NCBI RefSeq assembly: GCF_008710035.1 | Contig: NZ_VYKI01000009.1 | Span: 39,920 to 103,919 of the forward strand | From: Stenotrophomonas cyclobalanopsidis | GTDB taxonomy: Bacteria; Pseudomonadota; Gammaproteobacteria; Xanthomonadales; Xanthomonadaceae | DNA: 64,000 nucleotides | Reading direction: 5' to 3' | Shown: positions 9,102 through 17,219 of the stretch, piece by piece | Layout: the number at the start of each line of letters is the position of its first letter | How positions within the stretch are numbered: position 1 is the stretch's first letter | Notes under the pieces: generated by a model | What the model saw: only the letters and a program-made list of their open reading frames with translations | What the model was told of the DNA's origin: nothing | Databases searched by the model: none | Made by a program: the position numbers and the translations under genes

Positions 9102-9965
9102 ATGGCATTTCTCGATCAGCATCCCGGCCTCGGCTACCCCGCCGCGGCCGCTCTGGGGCTGCTACTGGGCAGTTTCCTCAACGTGGTCATCCTGCGCCTG
9201 CCCAAGCGGATGATGTGGGAGTGGAAGCGCGAGGCGCGCGAGGTCCTGGAGCAGCCGGACATCTACGACCCGCCACCACCGGGCATCGTGGTCGAGCCGT
9301 CGCATTGCCCGCACTGCAAGCACAAGCTGTCCTGGTACGAGAACATCCCGCTGTTCAGCTGGATCGTCCAAGGCGGCAAGTGCCGCCACTGCAAGGCGCC
9401 CATCTCCATCCAGTACCCGCTGGTGGAAGCGCTGACCGCGGTGATGGTGCTGGGCTGCGTCTGGCAGTTCGGCTTCGGCTGGCAGGGCTTTGGCGCGATC
9501 GTGCTGACCTGTTTCCTGATTGCCCTGTCAGGCATCGACCTGCGCACGCAGTACCTGCCGGACCAGATCACCCTGCCATTGATGTGGTTGGGCCTGGTCG
9601 GGAGCATGGACAACCTGTACATGCCGGCCAAACCTGCCCTGATCGGTGCCGCTGCAGGCTTCCTTGTGCTGTGGATCGTGGCCAAGGCGTACAAGCTGGT
9701 GACCAACCGCGACGGCATGGGGGGCGGCGACGCCAAGCTGCTTGCTGCGCTGGGCGCCTGGTGCGGGCTGAAGGGCATCCTGCCCATCATCCTGCTGTCG
9801 TCGGTGCTGGGCGCCGTCATCGGCTCGATCTGGCTGTACACCCGCGGCCGCGACAAGGCCACGCCGATCCCGTTCGGTCCTTACCTGGCGCTGGCTGGCT
9901 GGGTGTACTTCATGTGGGGCGAGCCGGTGGTGAACCAGTACCTGGTCATGAGCGGGTTGCGCTGA
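9102..9965 (+). CDS. pilD: Prepilin peptidase / N-methyltransferase PilD
   Basis: 287-residue polytopic membrane aspartyl protease that cleaves prepilin leaders after Gly and N-methylates the new Phe; it usually also serves type II secretion pseudopilins. It has a zinc tetracysteine formed by CPHC (about 69-72) and CRHC (about 94-97). The catalytic Asp residues lie in GIDLRTQYLPDQ (about 146) and GMGGGDAK (about 210). It lies between pilC and coaE in a tight operon. Confidence 0.97.
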   Translation: MAFLDQHPGLGYPAAAALGLLLGSFLNVVILRLPKRMMWEWKREAREVLEQPDIYDPPPPGIVVEPSHCPHCKHKLSWYENIPLFSWIVQGGKCRHCKAPISIQYPLVEALTAVMVLGCVWQFGFGWQGFGAIVLTCFLIALSGIDLRTQYLPDQITLPLMWLGLVGSMDNLYMPAKPALIGAAAGFLVLWIVAKAYKLVTNRDGMGGGDAKLLAALGAWCGLKGILPIILLSSVLGAVIGSIWLYTRGRDKATPIPFGPYLALAGWVYFMWGEPVVNQYLVMSGLR

Positions 9966-9975
9966 CGCTGCCGCC

Positions 9976-10587
9976 ATGAGCCGTTATGTGGTCGGCCTGA
10001 CCGGCGGCATCGCTGCCGGCAAGAGCGAGGTGACCCGGCGCTTCGAGGCGCTGGGGATCGTGGTGGCCGACGCGGACCTGGCCGCGCGCGAGGTCGTTGC
10101 GGCCGGCAGCCCGGCCCTCGCCACCATCGCCGAACGCTTCGGTGCGGAGATGCTGCTGGCCGATGGCAGCCTGGACCGGGCCCGCCTGCGGGCCCATGTG
10201 TTCGCCGATCCTGCCGAGCGGCTCGCTCTGGAGGCGATCACCCATCCGGCCATCCGGCGCTTGATGCAGCAGCAATGCGAGCAGGCGGCCAGCCCCTATG
10301 CGCTGGCGGCGATTCCGCTGTTGACCGAGGTCGGCGGCCGCCAGGCGTACCCGTGGCTGGACCGGATCCTGTTGGTCGATGCGCCCGAGGCCGTGCAGCA
10401 CGCCCGATTGATGCAGCGCGATGGCATCGATGCTGCATTGGCCGACCGGATGATTGCCGCCCAGGCCAGCCGGACACAGCGGCAGGCACTGGCCGATGAC
10501 GTGGTGATCAACGACGGCCATCCCGATGAGCTGCAGGCGCAGGTGGAAGCGCTGCACATGCGGTATCTGCAACTTGCCGCTACCTGA
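9976..10587 (+). CDS. coaE: Dephospho-CoA kinase
   Basis: Phosphorylates the 3'-hydroxyl of dephospho-CoA, the last step of coenzyme A synthesis. The 203-residue protein has an N-terminal P-loop GGIAAGKSEV (10-19), DADLAAREVV, and the CoA-binding lid region with HPAIRRLM. It starts 10 nt after pilD. The pilC-pilD-coaE order is conserved in Xanthomonadaceae and Pseudomonas. Confidence 0.96.
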   Translation: MSRYVVGLTGGIAAGKSEVTRRFEALGIVVADADLAAREVVAAGSPALATIAERFGAEMLLADGSLDRARLRAHVFADPAERLALEAITHPAIRRLMQQQCEQAASPYALAAIPLLTEVGGRQAYPWLDRILLVDAPEAVQHARLMQRDGIDAALADRMIAAQASRTQRQALADDVVINDGHPDELQAQVEALHMRYLQLAAT

Positions 10588-10670
10588 GGCAATGGCAACC
10601 GCGACGCTGTAACCCGGCAGACACACACCGTCTTCTCACGCGCCCCGCTATGGTCCTGCGCCTGTATTGC

Positions 10671-11756
10671 ATGCCTGTGAGATCGAACGTGCCCACCGCC
10701 TCCCTCCGTTCCTATACCGCCCGCGTGGTGGTGACCCTGGCGCTGGTCGCCCTCGGCCTGCTGCTGTGGAAGCTGTCGCAACTGGTCCTGCTGATCTTCG
10801 GGGCGGTGGTGGTGGCGGCACTGCTGCGGACGATCGTTGGCGTGGTGCGGCGCTACACACCCCTCTCGGAGGGTTGGGCGCTGGGCCTGACCGTGCTGCT
10901 GCTGGTGGCGCTGTTCACAGCGGCCATGTGGTTGTTCGGTTCGCAGCTGGGGGCGCAGATGGCGACGCTGCGGCAGACGTTGCCAGCCGCCTGGGAGAAT
11001 TTCCAGACCTGGCTGGCGGACAGTCCGGTCGGCCCCACCGTGCATGAGCTGACCCAGAACGCGCAGTCCAGCGTCTCTACGATGGCGGCCCGCGCCGGGT
11101 CGTTGGCAATGTCAGCTACCGGCGGGATCGCGGACCTGTTCCTGGTACTGATCGGCGGCATCTATCTGGCGGCGCAACCGGATCTGTATCGCACGGGCCT
11201 GCTCAAGCTGCTGCCCACCCGCCAGCGCCCGGCCGTCGATGATGCGTTTCATGCCAGTGGCAATGCGCTGAAGGCCTGGCTGGGCGGGCAGTTGCTGGCC
11301 ATGGCCGTGGTCGGGCTGCTGACCGGTCTGGGGCTGTGGGCGCTGGGTGTGCCGGTGGCCTTCGGGCTGGGCATCATCACCGCGCTGCTGGACTTCGTGC
11401 CGATCGTCGGCCCGATCCTGGCCGCGGTGCCGGCCATCCTGCTGGCGTTTACGGTCAGCCCGGAAATCGCCCTGGCCACGGTGGCGCTGTTCGTGGTGGT
11501 GCAGCAGGTGGAGGGGCATCTGTTGCAGCCGCTCATCCAGCAGCGTGCCGTCGACCTGCCGCCTGCCCTGCTGCTGTTCTCGCTGTTCGGCATCGGCGCA
11601 CTGCTGGGCCCGGCGGGGATACTGCTGGCCGCACCGCTGACCGTGGTGTTGTTCGTGCTGGTCAAGCGCCTGTATGTGGTGGAGACATTGGGCACGCCGA
11701 CCCCCATTCCCGGCGAGTCTGCCTCCAGCAAAGCAGCTGAGACATCGCAGCCGTAG
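10671..11756 (+). CDS. AI-2E / PerM family transporter
   Basis: About 361 residues with roughly eight hydrophobic segments in the PerM/TqsA (AI-2E exporter) arrangement, including the family signature near the end, DFVPIVGPILAAVPAIL. The family exports small molecules or ions; the substrate here is unknown. ATG at 10671 or 10650 are both possible and neither has a good ribosome site; 10671 is chosen because the extra residues are not membrane-like. The TAG stop codon is the GTAG end of a SMAG repeat (11753-11756). Confidence 0.85.
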   Translation: MPVRSNVPTASLRSYTARVVVTLALVALGLLLWKLSQLVLLIFGAVVVAALLRTIVGVVRRYTPLSEGWALGLTVLLLVALFTAAMWLFGSQLGAQMATLRQTLPAAWENFQTWLADSPVGPTVHELTQNAQSSVSTMAARAGSLAMSATGGIADLFLVLIGGIYLAAQPDLYRTGLLKLLPTRQRPAVDDAFHASGNALKAWLGGQLLAMAVVGLLTGLGLWALGVPVAFGLGIITALLDFVPIVGPILAAVPAILLAFTVSPEIALATVALFVVVQQVEGHLLQPLIQQRAVDLPPALLLFSLFGIGALLGPAGILLAAPLTVVLFVLVKRLYVVETLGTPTPIPGESASSKAAETSQP

Positions 11757-11870
11757 CGCCCGAGCCGATGCTCGGGCGGCGGCGCAGCCGCAAAGGCAGC
11801 CGGCCGTGGGCTCGGCTCTACAGTGGCGGCGGCGCAGCCGCGAAGGCAGCCGAGCGTGGGCTCGGCTCTA
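11753..11870. repeat. SMAG array with a 50-bp tandem duplication
   Basis: GTAG at 11753 begins a hairpin (GCCCGAGC-CGAT-GCTCGGGC). Then 11771-11820 and 11821-11870 are tandem 50-bp copies containing GGCGGCGGCGCAGCCGC and GTGGGCTCGGCTCTAC. It separates the convergent genes ending at 11756 and 11873. Confidence 0.85.
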
Positions 11871-11872
11871 CA

Positions 11873-12289
11873 TTACTGCAGCGTCGCCGCACCGCGCATG
11901 CGCTCGGCCTGCAGTTGTTGCTGCACATGACGGGTCAGCTCGCGTGCGGCCACCATCAGCCCCTCCATCGTCTCCGGCGGCACGGCCTGCAGCGGACCAC
12001 CATGCGTGCGCGCGATGTGCGCGGCATGCATGAGCCTGGTCAGCGTACTGATGCCGGACACGGTGCGCCTCAGCCCGGCCACCGTGCCACTCTGCTGGTC
12101 GGTCAGCCCGGCACGCGCCGCCGCGTGGTCGGTGGCATCGTCGGCTTCCATCCTCTCCTGCAGGATGGACATCAGGTCACCGGGATCCTTCAGCACGGCT
12201 TCGATGCGTGCAGCGATATCGGCGGAAAGCACGTCGATGGAATCGCCGACCAGCTGGTGCAGGTTGGGGTAACGGGTACGGTGTGACAT
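11873..12289 (-). CDS. Hypothetical protein, 138 residues
   Basis: No family recognised. It is a soluble, mostly helical acidic protein starting MSHRTRYPNLHQLVGDSIDV, with GAGGAG 8 nt before the ATG at 12289; the longer upstream frame to 12475 has no such site. The middle (ARAGLTDQQSGTVAGLRRT) and the Gln-rich C-terminus suggest amphipathic helices. It lies alone between two SMAG clusters, and its TAA stop is 3 nt from the neighbouring repeat. Confidence 0.6.
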   Translation of the reverse strand: MSHRTRYPNLHQLVGDSIDVLSADIAARIEAVLKDPGDLMSILQERMEADDATDHAAARAGLTDQQSGTVAGLRRTVSGISTLTRLMHAAHIARTHGGPLQAVPPETMEGLMVAARELTRHVQQQLQAERMRGAATLQ

Positions 12290-12429
12290 GGCCGAGCTCC
12301 TCGCAGGTGACAGCGCATCTGGCCATCCGCACGGGCGAATGTCAGGAGGCAAATGCGTCACAGCGGTCCGTGGCAGGGGAAAGCATGGGCGTCCATCGAC
12401 GAAAGCCGGGCCCATAGATGCCGGTTGCG

Positions 12430-12525
12430 ACAATGGATCCACGCCATACGCGGACCACCCGGTCAGTAGATCCACGCCATGCGTGGATGGGGATCAACAG
12501 TGCGGACCAACGGTCCGCACCCACG
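12430..12525. repeat. Cluster of SMAG hairpins
   Basis: Several GTAG-type hairpins: GTAGATCCACGCC at 12466-12489, a partial copy near 12434, and GTGCGGACC-AAC-GGTCCGCAC at about 12500-12519. No gene is seen in 12290-12538. Confidence 0.7.
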
Positions 12526-12538
12526 CAGCGAGGTGGCG

Positions 12539-13909
12539 TCAGAGCGGCTTCGGCGAGAACGTCAGCGTCGCGATCACGCCGCGATCACCACCGGGGCGCA
12601 CGCTCACCTGCCACCCGTACAGATCGCACAGGCGGCTGACGATCGACAGGCCGATGCCGCCGCCCTGCGAGTGGCCGGCATGGGTGCCGCGATAACCGCG
12701 CTGGAACAGCTTGGCGGCGTCTTCTTCGCTCAGGCCGGGACCACTGTCGGTCACCGACACCGCATTGCTGCTGACGTGCACGCGCACGCTGCCATCCTGC
12801 GAATACTTCACGGCATTGCCGATGAGGTTGCCCAGCGCCACCGACAAGGCCGCTTCCGGTGCATCGATCACCAGGCCGCGCTCGCCTTCCAGCACCAGCT
12901 CCAGCGGCTTGCCGCCAAGCTGCGCGCGGTGCGCGTCCAGCAGCTGCTCGGCCACCCGCGCCACGTTGCTGGTGCCCTGCCCGCGCTCGTTGCGCGACAG
13001 CAGCAGCAAGGCACCGATCAGATCGCTGCACTGCTGTTCGGCACGCTGGATGCGCTGCAGGCGCTGCAGCACTTTCTCGTCCAGGCCGGGACGGGTCAGC
13101 AGCAGCTCGGTCGCGCCGCGGATCACCGCCAGTGGCGTGCGCAGTTCGTGACTGACGTCTGCATTGAACTCACGGTCGCGCTGCACGACTTCGGTCAGGC
13201 GCGAGGAATAGTCATCCAGAGCCTGCGCCAGCTGCCCCACTTCGTCGTCGGGGAAACGCGGCGCCAACGGCTCGGGATCGCTGGTGCCACCGCGGTAGGC
13301 ACGCAGCCGCGCGGCCAGGTCGGACACCGGCTTCATCACCTTCGACGCTGACCACCAGCCCAGCACCAGCGACAGCAGGCTGAAGACCAGCACCGACAGC
13401 ACCAGCGCGCGGTTGAGCTGCTGCCCGCCGCGCACACTGTCGGTCATGTCATAGGCGAGGAAGAACCAGGCGTCATCTGCCTTGCGCACGGCCAGCTTGT
13501 AGGCATACGGCTGGTTCTGGTCGTCGATGCCGCTGAGGTTGTAATTGCCGTTGGGCAACGCCGCCCAATCCGGCTGGTTTTCGCGCACGCGGTCGAACTT
13601 GTCGCTCGAATACGCGTACGCCCGGATCTGCTGCACCGGCACTTCGGGGTTGCGTCCGGGGTGCTCGTAGAAGCGCCGCGCGTACTCGTTGATGTTGCGG
13701 TTCATCACGTCTTCCACCAGCTGGTTTTCCACGCGCATGCGGGCCCAGTTGGTGGCGAACGCGAACAGTGTCGTCAGGCAGAAGCCCAACAACACGAACG
13801 AGACGATGATGCGACTGCGCAGGCGCCGCCGATAGGGCGTGCGCCGACGCTCCCCCTTGGTTGCCACCGAATCAGGCTTCCGGGAGGGCGATGCGGTAAC
13901 CGATGCCAT
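12539..13909 (-). CDS. colS: Sensor histidine kinase, ColS-like
   Basis: 456 residues. It has an N-terminal cytoplasmic basic segment, a first membrane helix near 34-52, a periplasmic sensor region (about 55-165), a second helix near 168-190, HAMP, the H box FNADVSHELRTPLAVI with His near 254, NLIGNAVKYS, DSGPGLSEED and GGGIGLSIV. ATG at 13909 overlaps the regulator gene by 38 nt; a GTG at 13867 with no overlap is an alternative. The pairing with a ColR-like regulator suggests envelope or metal-stress sensing as in Xanthomonas and Pseudomonas. The ColS name comes from recollection of the family and gene pair. Confidence 0.75.
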   Translation of the reverse strand: MASVTASPSRKPDSVATKGERRRTPYRRRLRSRIIVSFVLLGFCLTTLFAFATNWARMRVENQLVEDVMNRNINEYARRFYEHPGRNPEVPVQQIRAYAYSSDKFDRVRENQPDWAALPNGNYNLSGIDDQNQPYAYKLAVRKADDAWFFLAYDMTDSVRGGQQLNRALVLSVLVFSLLSLVLGWWSASKVMKPVSDLAARLRAYRGGTSDPEPLAPRFPDDEVGQLAQALDDYSSRLTEVVQRDREFNADVSHELRTPLAVIRGATELLLTRPGLDEKVLQRLQRIQRAEQQCSDLIGALLLLSRNERGQGTSNVARVAEQLLDAHRAQLGGKPLELVLEGERGLVIDAPEAALSVALGNLIGNAVKYSQDGSVRVHVSSNAVSVTDSGPGLSEEDAAKLFQRGYRGTHAGHSQGGGIGLSIVSRLCDLYGWQVSVRPGGDRGVIATLTFSPKPL

Positions 13910-14549
13910 GGCGGGTCTGGATCAGCGGCACTTCAAACGGCTTGTCGACCACCGCGCGCAGGCCGTGGATGTGTACGCGCAGGGAATCCGAATCGGGCAG
14001 CTCCTCGCCCCAGACGCGGGTTTCCAGTTCCTGGCGGGTGACCACCGCCGGGGCGGCCTCCATCAGCGCCTGCAGGATCTTCAACGCAGTCGGGTTGAGC
14101 TGCAGCAGCTTGCCCTGGCGGCGCACCTCCAGCGTATCCAGGTTGTATTCCAGGTCGCCGGTTTCCAGCACGCGGGTCTGCACGCCCTTGCCGCGGCGCG
14201 ACAGGGCGTTGAGGCGGACTTCCACTTCCTGCAGCGCGAACGGCTTGATCAGGTAGTCATCGGCACCCGAATCGAAACCGGCCAGCTTGTTGTCCAGCGA
14301 ATCGCGCGCGGTCAGCATCAGCACCGGGGTCTGCTTGCGCGCTTCGTTGCGCAGCTTGCGGCAGACTTCAATGCCGTCCATGCCCGGCAGATTGAGATCC
14401 AGCACGATCGCGTCGAACTCGTGCACCACGGCCAGGTGCAACCCGGTCACGCCGTCGGCAGCGAAGTCCACCGTGTGGCCCCGATCCTCGAGGTAATCGC
14501 CAAGGTTGGCTGCGATGTCGCTGTTGTCTTCGATTACGAGAATACGCAC
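13872..14549 (-). CDS. colR: OmpR-family response regulator, ColR-like
   Basis: 225 residues. The receiver domain has phospho-acceptor Asp51 in AIVLDLNLPG, the switch residues in MLTARD, and Lys in YLIKPFAL. The winged-helix domain is at 128-222 (LNPTALKILQALME and RHGIGYRIA). Phrases such as DSDSLRVHIHGLR match my memory of Xanthomonas ColR. It is first in a two-gene operon with the kinase. ColR controls membrane and lipid-A-modification genes in related bacteria; the targets here are not shown. Confidence 0.8.
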   Translation of the reverse strand: MRILVIEDNSDIAANLGDYLEDRGHTVDFAADGVTGLHLAVVHEFDAIVLDLNLPGMDGIEVCRKLRNEARKQTPVLMLTARDSLDNKLAGFDSGADDYLIKPFALQEVEVRLNALSRRGKGVQTRVLETGDLEYNLDTLEVRRQGKLLQLNPTALKILQALMEAAPAVVTRQELETRVWGEELPDSDSLRVHIHGLRAVVDKPFEVPLIQTRHGIGYRIALPEA

Positions 14550-14589
14550 TGGGACCTCTGATTCATTAAGGGTCGTCGGGGGATGCCAA

Positions 14590-14614
14590 CCCGCTCAGGA
14601 TGGGCCTGAGCGGG
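14590..14614. terminator. Hairpin between colR and the secreted-protein gene
   Basis: Perfect 10-bp stem CCCGCTCAGG / CCTGAGCGGG with a 5-nt loop, 62 nt after the stop of the minus-strand gene at 14677. There is no clear T-run on either side, so its use as a terminator is uncertain. Confidence 0.45.
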
Positions 14615-14676
14615 TGGACGCCACGTCTACCCGCTGAACGATACAGGTTGCAGTCTTAACATTTCGTGCGCGCCGC

Positions 14677-15168
14677 TTACAGCCCCCCTGACGGCTGCAG
14701 ATTGTTGATGGACTGGCTGTCGCGCATCGTCTTGCGGGCAGCTTCCAGGGCCTCGCGCCGCTGCGCCACCGTCATGCATACCCGCTGCGGCATGTTGCTG
14801 CCCGTAGAGCGCTCGCGACGGCACACCATGCGGCTGTCGTCGCGGGCCTGCGTGAGGATCGTATTGACCCTCTCCTGATCGTTGAAGATCTCGACACGCG
14901 CTTGCGGGCTCAGTTCTTCCACCCGCTGATGGTCACCCATCTTCAGCCGGATGCGCCCCAGCGCCTGCTGCACGGTGCTTTTCTGCTCCATGCTGATCTC
15001 AGAGTAATCGTCTGAACTCATTGCTTTTTCGATAGCGGCGATCTGCTCGGCCACCGGCGCGGTTGAGTCAAGTTTGACCTCAGCGTCCTTGTCGACGCGG
15101 GCATGTGCCGTAAACGCCAAGGTCATTGCCAGGCTCAAAGCCAGGCCAAGCGTAGTCTTACGATGCAT
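14677..15168 (-). CDS. Secreted hypothetical protein with a GSNMPxxxC motif
   Basis: 163 residues with a signal peptide (MHRKTTLGLALSLAMTLAFTAHA). GAGGG lies 4-5 nt before the ATG at 15168. The mature part is helical and charged, with EIFNDQERVNTIL, and near the end CRRERSTGSNMPQRVC, a two-Cys motif that could form a disulfide. Function unknown. A truncated relative lies just upstream (15265-15450), so the locus looks like a decayed tandem duplication. Confidence 0.75.
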   Translation of the reverse strand: MHRKTTLGLALSLAMTLAFTAHARVDKDAEVKLDSTAPVAEQIAAIEKAMSSDDYSEISMEQKSTVQQALGRIRLKMGDHQRVEELSPQARVEIFNDQERVNTILTQARDDSRMVCRRERSTGSNMPQRVCMTVAQRREALEAARKTMRDSQSINNLQPSGGL

Positions 15169-15264
15169 CGTTCCCTCTCCTGTCGTCCATGAAGAATTTC
15201 CGACTCTACGGCTCCGCAGGCGCGTCGACAAGGGACCACCGCCACAGTGACCTAGGCCCCTCAG

Positions 15265-15450
15265 TCAGCGCCCTGCAGGCGGCGAGAGCGTCCTGTAGCT
15301 GCGCTGGTCGTTCAGCAGCGCCTTGCCCTTTCCCTCGATCCGGCGCCGTTCGGCCACGGTCAGGCAGAGGCTCTTGGGCATGTTGCTGCCCGTGGTGCGG
15401 GTAAGGAAGGTGTTGATCCGTTCCTGGTCATTGAAGACCTCGTTCTGCAC
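15265..15450 (-). pseudogene. Truncated paralogue of the GSNMPxxxC protein
   Basis: A 61-residue frame starting at a GTG. It matches only the C-terminal half of its neighbour: EVFNDQERINTFLTRTTGSNMP against EIFNDQERVNTIL followed by the same GSNMP motif, then CLTVAERRR. The signal peptide and N-terminal half are missing and the Arg-rich insert with the first Cys is deleted. It is most likely a remnant of a duplication. Confidence 0.65.
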
Positions 15451-15544
15451 GGATCCATCCCGGAACGAAGGCCCAACTCAACGAGCCGCCCCCGCGCCGC
15501 CACAACGGACCTTTGACCGGGTCCGCCGTGGCCAGGCCGGCCAT

Positions 15545-15575
15545 AAAAAAGACCCAGGCGGTCTAACCGCCTGGG
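15545..15575 (-). terminator. Intrinsic terminator of the rimK-like gene
   Basis: Perfect 10-bp stem CCCAGGCGGT / ACCGCCTGGG with a 3-nt loop at 15553-15575, followed leftward by TCTTTTTTATGG. It lies 133 nt after the rimK-like stop. Nothing else is seen between 15451 and 15707. Confidence 0.85.
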
Positions 15576-15707
15576 CCTGAAGTCGTATCCCGATTACCGA
15601 TCCTGCTGAGAGGCAGAGCTGCGGTTCGCTGAAGCCTACGCCGGGCCCGATTAAAGGCTTGTTAAACCCGGTGGCGATCCTTCAGGAAAATTTCAAGCCA
15701 TTGATAA

Positions 15708-16586
15708 TCAAGGCTTTTTAATCTTCTCGACGTGGGCAATGATGCGCGATGCCACATCCACCTGGCAGGCCGCTTCGATGCCTTCCAGGCCCGGCGTGGA
15801 GTTGACCTCCAGCACCAGCGGGCCGCGTTCGGAGCGGATCAGGTCGACCCCGCACACCGACAGACCCAGCGCCTTGGCCGAGCGCACCGCCACCTGCTGT
15901 TCAGCCCGGCTGGCCTTGGCCGGCACCGCGGTGCCCCCGGCATGCAGGTTGGAGCGGAAGTCGCCTTCCGGCGCCTGGCGCTGCATGGAGGCCACCACTT
16001 GGTCGCCCACCACGAAGCAGCGCAGGTCCGCGCCCTTGGCCTCGCCGATGAACTCCTGCATGAGGAAGTTGGCGTACAGGCCGCGCAGGGCTTCGACGAT
16101 GCCGCGCGAGGCGCTGGCCTTCTCGGTGAGGATGACGCCGCGGCCCTGGGTGCCCTCGTTGAGCTTGACCACGTGCGGCGGCGGGCCGAGCATCGACAGC
16201 AGGTCGACCGTATCGTCCGGGTTGTCGCCGAACACCGTCACTGGCATGTCGATGCCCTTGGCCGCCAGCAGCTGGTGCGCGCGCAGCTTGTCGCGCGAGC
16301 GCAGGATCGCGTCGGACGGATTGGGGGTGCGCGCGCCCATCAGTTCGAACTGGCGCAGCACGGCGGTGCCGTAGCGGGTAATGGACGCACCGATGCGCGG
16401 GATGACCACGTCCACGCCGGTCATGGGCCGACCCTTGTAGTGCATGGAAAAGCCATCGGCGGCGATGCGCATGTAGCAGCGCAGCGGGTCGAGGATGCGG
16501 ACGGTGTGGCCACGTGCACGGGCCGCCTCGACCAGCCGGCGGGTGGAGTACAGCGAGCTGTTGCGGGACAGGATGGCGAGCTTCAT
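15708..16586 (-). CDS. rimK: RimK-type alpha-L-glutamate ligase
   Basis: 292 residues, ATP-grasp fold. In E. coli RimK adds glutamates to the C-terminus of ribosomal protein S6. The sequence starts [20 protein letters not shown]. It has ATP-grasp signatures [32 protein letters not shown] and the metal-binding end [15 protein letters not shown]. The frame upstream to 16721 lacks similarity, and 16586 is the family start. It reads toward its own terminator at 15545-15575. Confidence 0.93.
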   Translation of the reverse strand: MKLAILSRNSSLYSTRRLVEAARARGHTVRILDPLRCYMRIAADGFSMHYKGRPMTGVDVVIPRIGASITRYGTAVLRQFELMGARTPNPSDAILRSRDKLRAHQLLAAKGIDMPVTVFGDNPDDTVDLLSMLGPPPHVVKLNEGTQGRGVILTEKASASRGIVEALRGLYANFLMQEFIGEAKGADLRCFVVGDQVVASMQRQAPEGDFRSNLHAGGTAVPAKASRAEQQVAVRSAKALGLSVCGVDLIRSERGPLVLEVNSTPGLEGIEAACQVDVASRIIAHVEKIKKP

Positions 16587-16674
16587 CGCGGTGGCAGTGG
16601 ACGGCAGGCGCGCAGCATAGCGCGGCGGCGTTGCGGCGGGATGATGCTGCCGGCACAGGCCTGTCGACGTGCCC

Positions 16675-16917
16675 TCAGCCGCTGTCTGCCGCGCCTGGGG
16701 CGCAGCCCCGCGCGGCTTCACCCAGTGCCGCCACGCAGGCCATCTGCAGGGTCGAACCCGCGAAGGCTTCGCGGTAGATCTGTTCGATCAGCTGAGCCGC
16801 GTGCGGGCCACCGGCGCGGCCCAGCGCGCGCACGGCTTCAAGCTGCTTGTTGGAGCCAGTGCCGGCGGACAGGTAGATCTTGTGCAGGCAAGTGACGATG
16901 TCCTTATGGCTCTTCAT
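16675..16917 (-). CDS. Small helical protein (80 residues), possibly HEAT-like
   Basis: Starts at ATG 16917 with AAGGGAA about 10 nt before it. The sequence is alpha-helical with a repeat-like rhythm ([12 protein letters not shown] and [13 protein letters not shown]) that resembles a short HEAT/PBS-lyase repeat. It lies 88 nt upstream of the rimK-like gene on the same strand and could be co-transcribed with it. Function unknown. Confidence 0.65.
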   Translation of the reverse strand: MKSHKDIVTCLHKIYLSAGTGSNKQLEAVRALGRAGGPHAAQLIEQIYREAFAGSTLQMACVAALGEAARGCAPGAADSG

Positions 16918-17007
16918 GCTTCGGGTTTCCCTTGACGTTGAAGAACCCTAGCGGGCCGATGACGCTAACCGCCATGAGGATTGTTGGAAAACGCGCCTAT
17001 GGCAGAC

Positions 17008-17044
17008 AAAAAAAACCCCGGCAACGGCGCGGCCGTTACCGGGG
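17008..17044 (-). terminator. Intrinsic terminator of the tRNA-Gly gene
   Basis: 13-bp stem with one mismatch (CCCCGGCAACGGC / GCCGTTACCGGGG), 3-nt loop, followed leftward by eight T residues. It lies 11 nt past the tRNA 3' end. Confidence 0.9.
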
Positions 17045-17054
17045 TTCTGGAAGC

Positions 17055-17128
17055 TGGAGCGGGCGAAGGGAATCGAACCCTCGTCAGTAGCTTGGGAAGC
17101 TACAGCTCTACCATTGAGCTACGCCCGC
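17055..17128 (-). tRNA. tRNA-Gly (anticodon CCC)
   Basis: Full cloverleaf on the minus strand: acceptor GCGGGCG / CGCCCGC, D arm GCTC/GAGC, anticodon stem GTAGC / GCTAC around loop TTCCCAA (anticodon CCC), T loop TTCGATT, discriminator T and an encoded CCA. It closely resembles E. coli glyU. No integrase or attachment repeat is seen next to it. Confidence 0.97.
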
Positions 17129-17172
17129 ATTGCAGGGTGGAAGTCTATGCGGAGCAGCCCGTGTTGGGCAAT

Positions 17173-17211
17173 GGGGTCAGAGCCCTTTCCTGCGGAAAGG
17201 GATCCGACCCC
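17173..17211. repeat. GGGGTC...GACCCC hairpin element (copy 3)
   Basis: Arms GGGGTCAGAGCCCTTTCC and GGAAAGGGATCCGACCCC around TGC. It ends 8 nt after the stop codon of the esterase gene. It is the copy at 3280 in inverted orientation with small changes. Confidence 0.85.
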
Positions 17212-17219
17212 GCCCTGGA

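Noticed and set aside
17055..17211. tRNA-linked integration site
   Set aside because: No integrase gene and no second copy of the tRNA 3' end are visible; the genes around it are ordinary.
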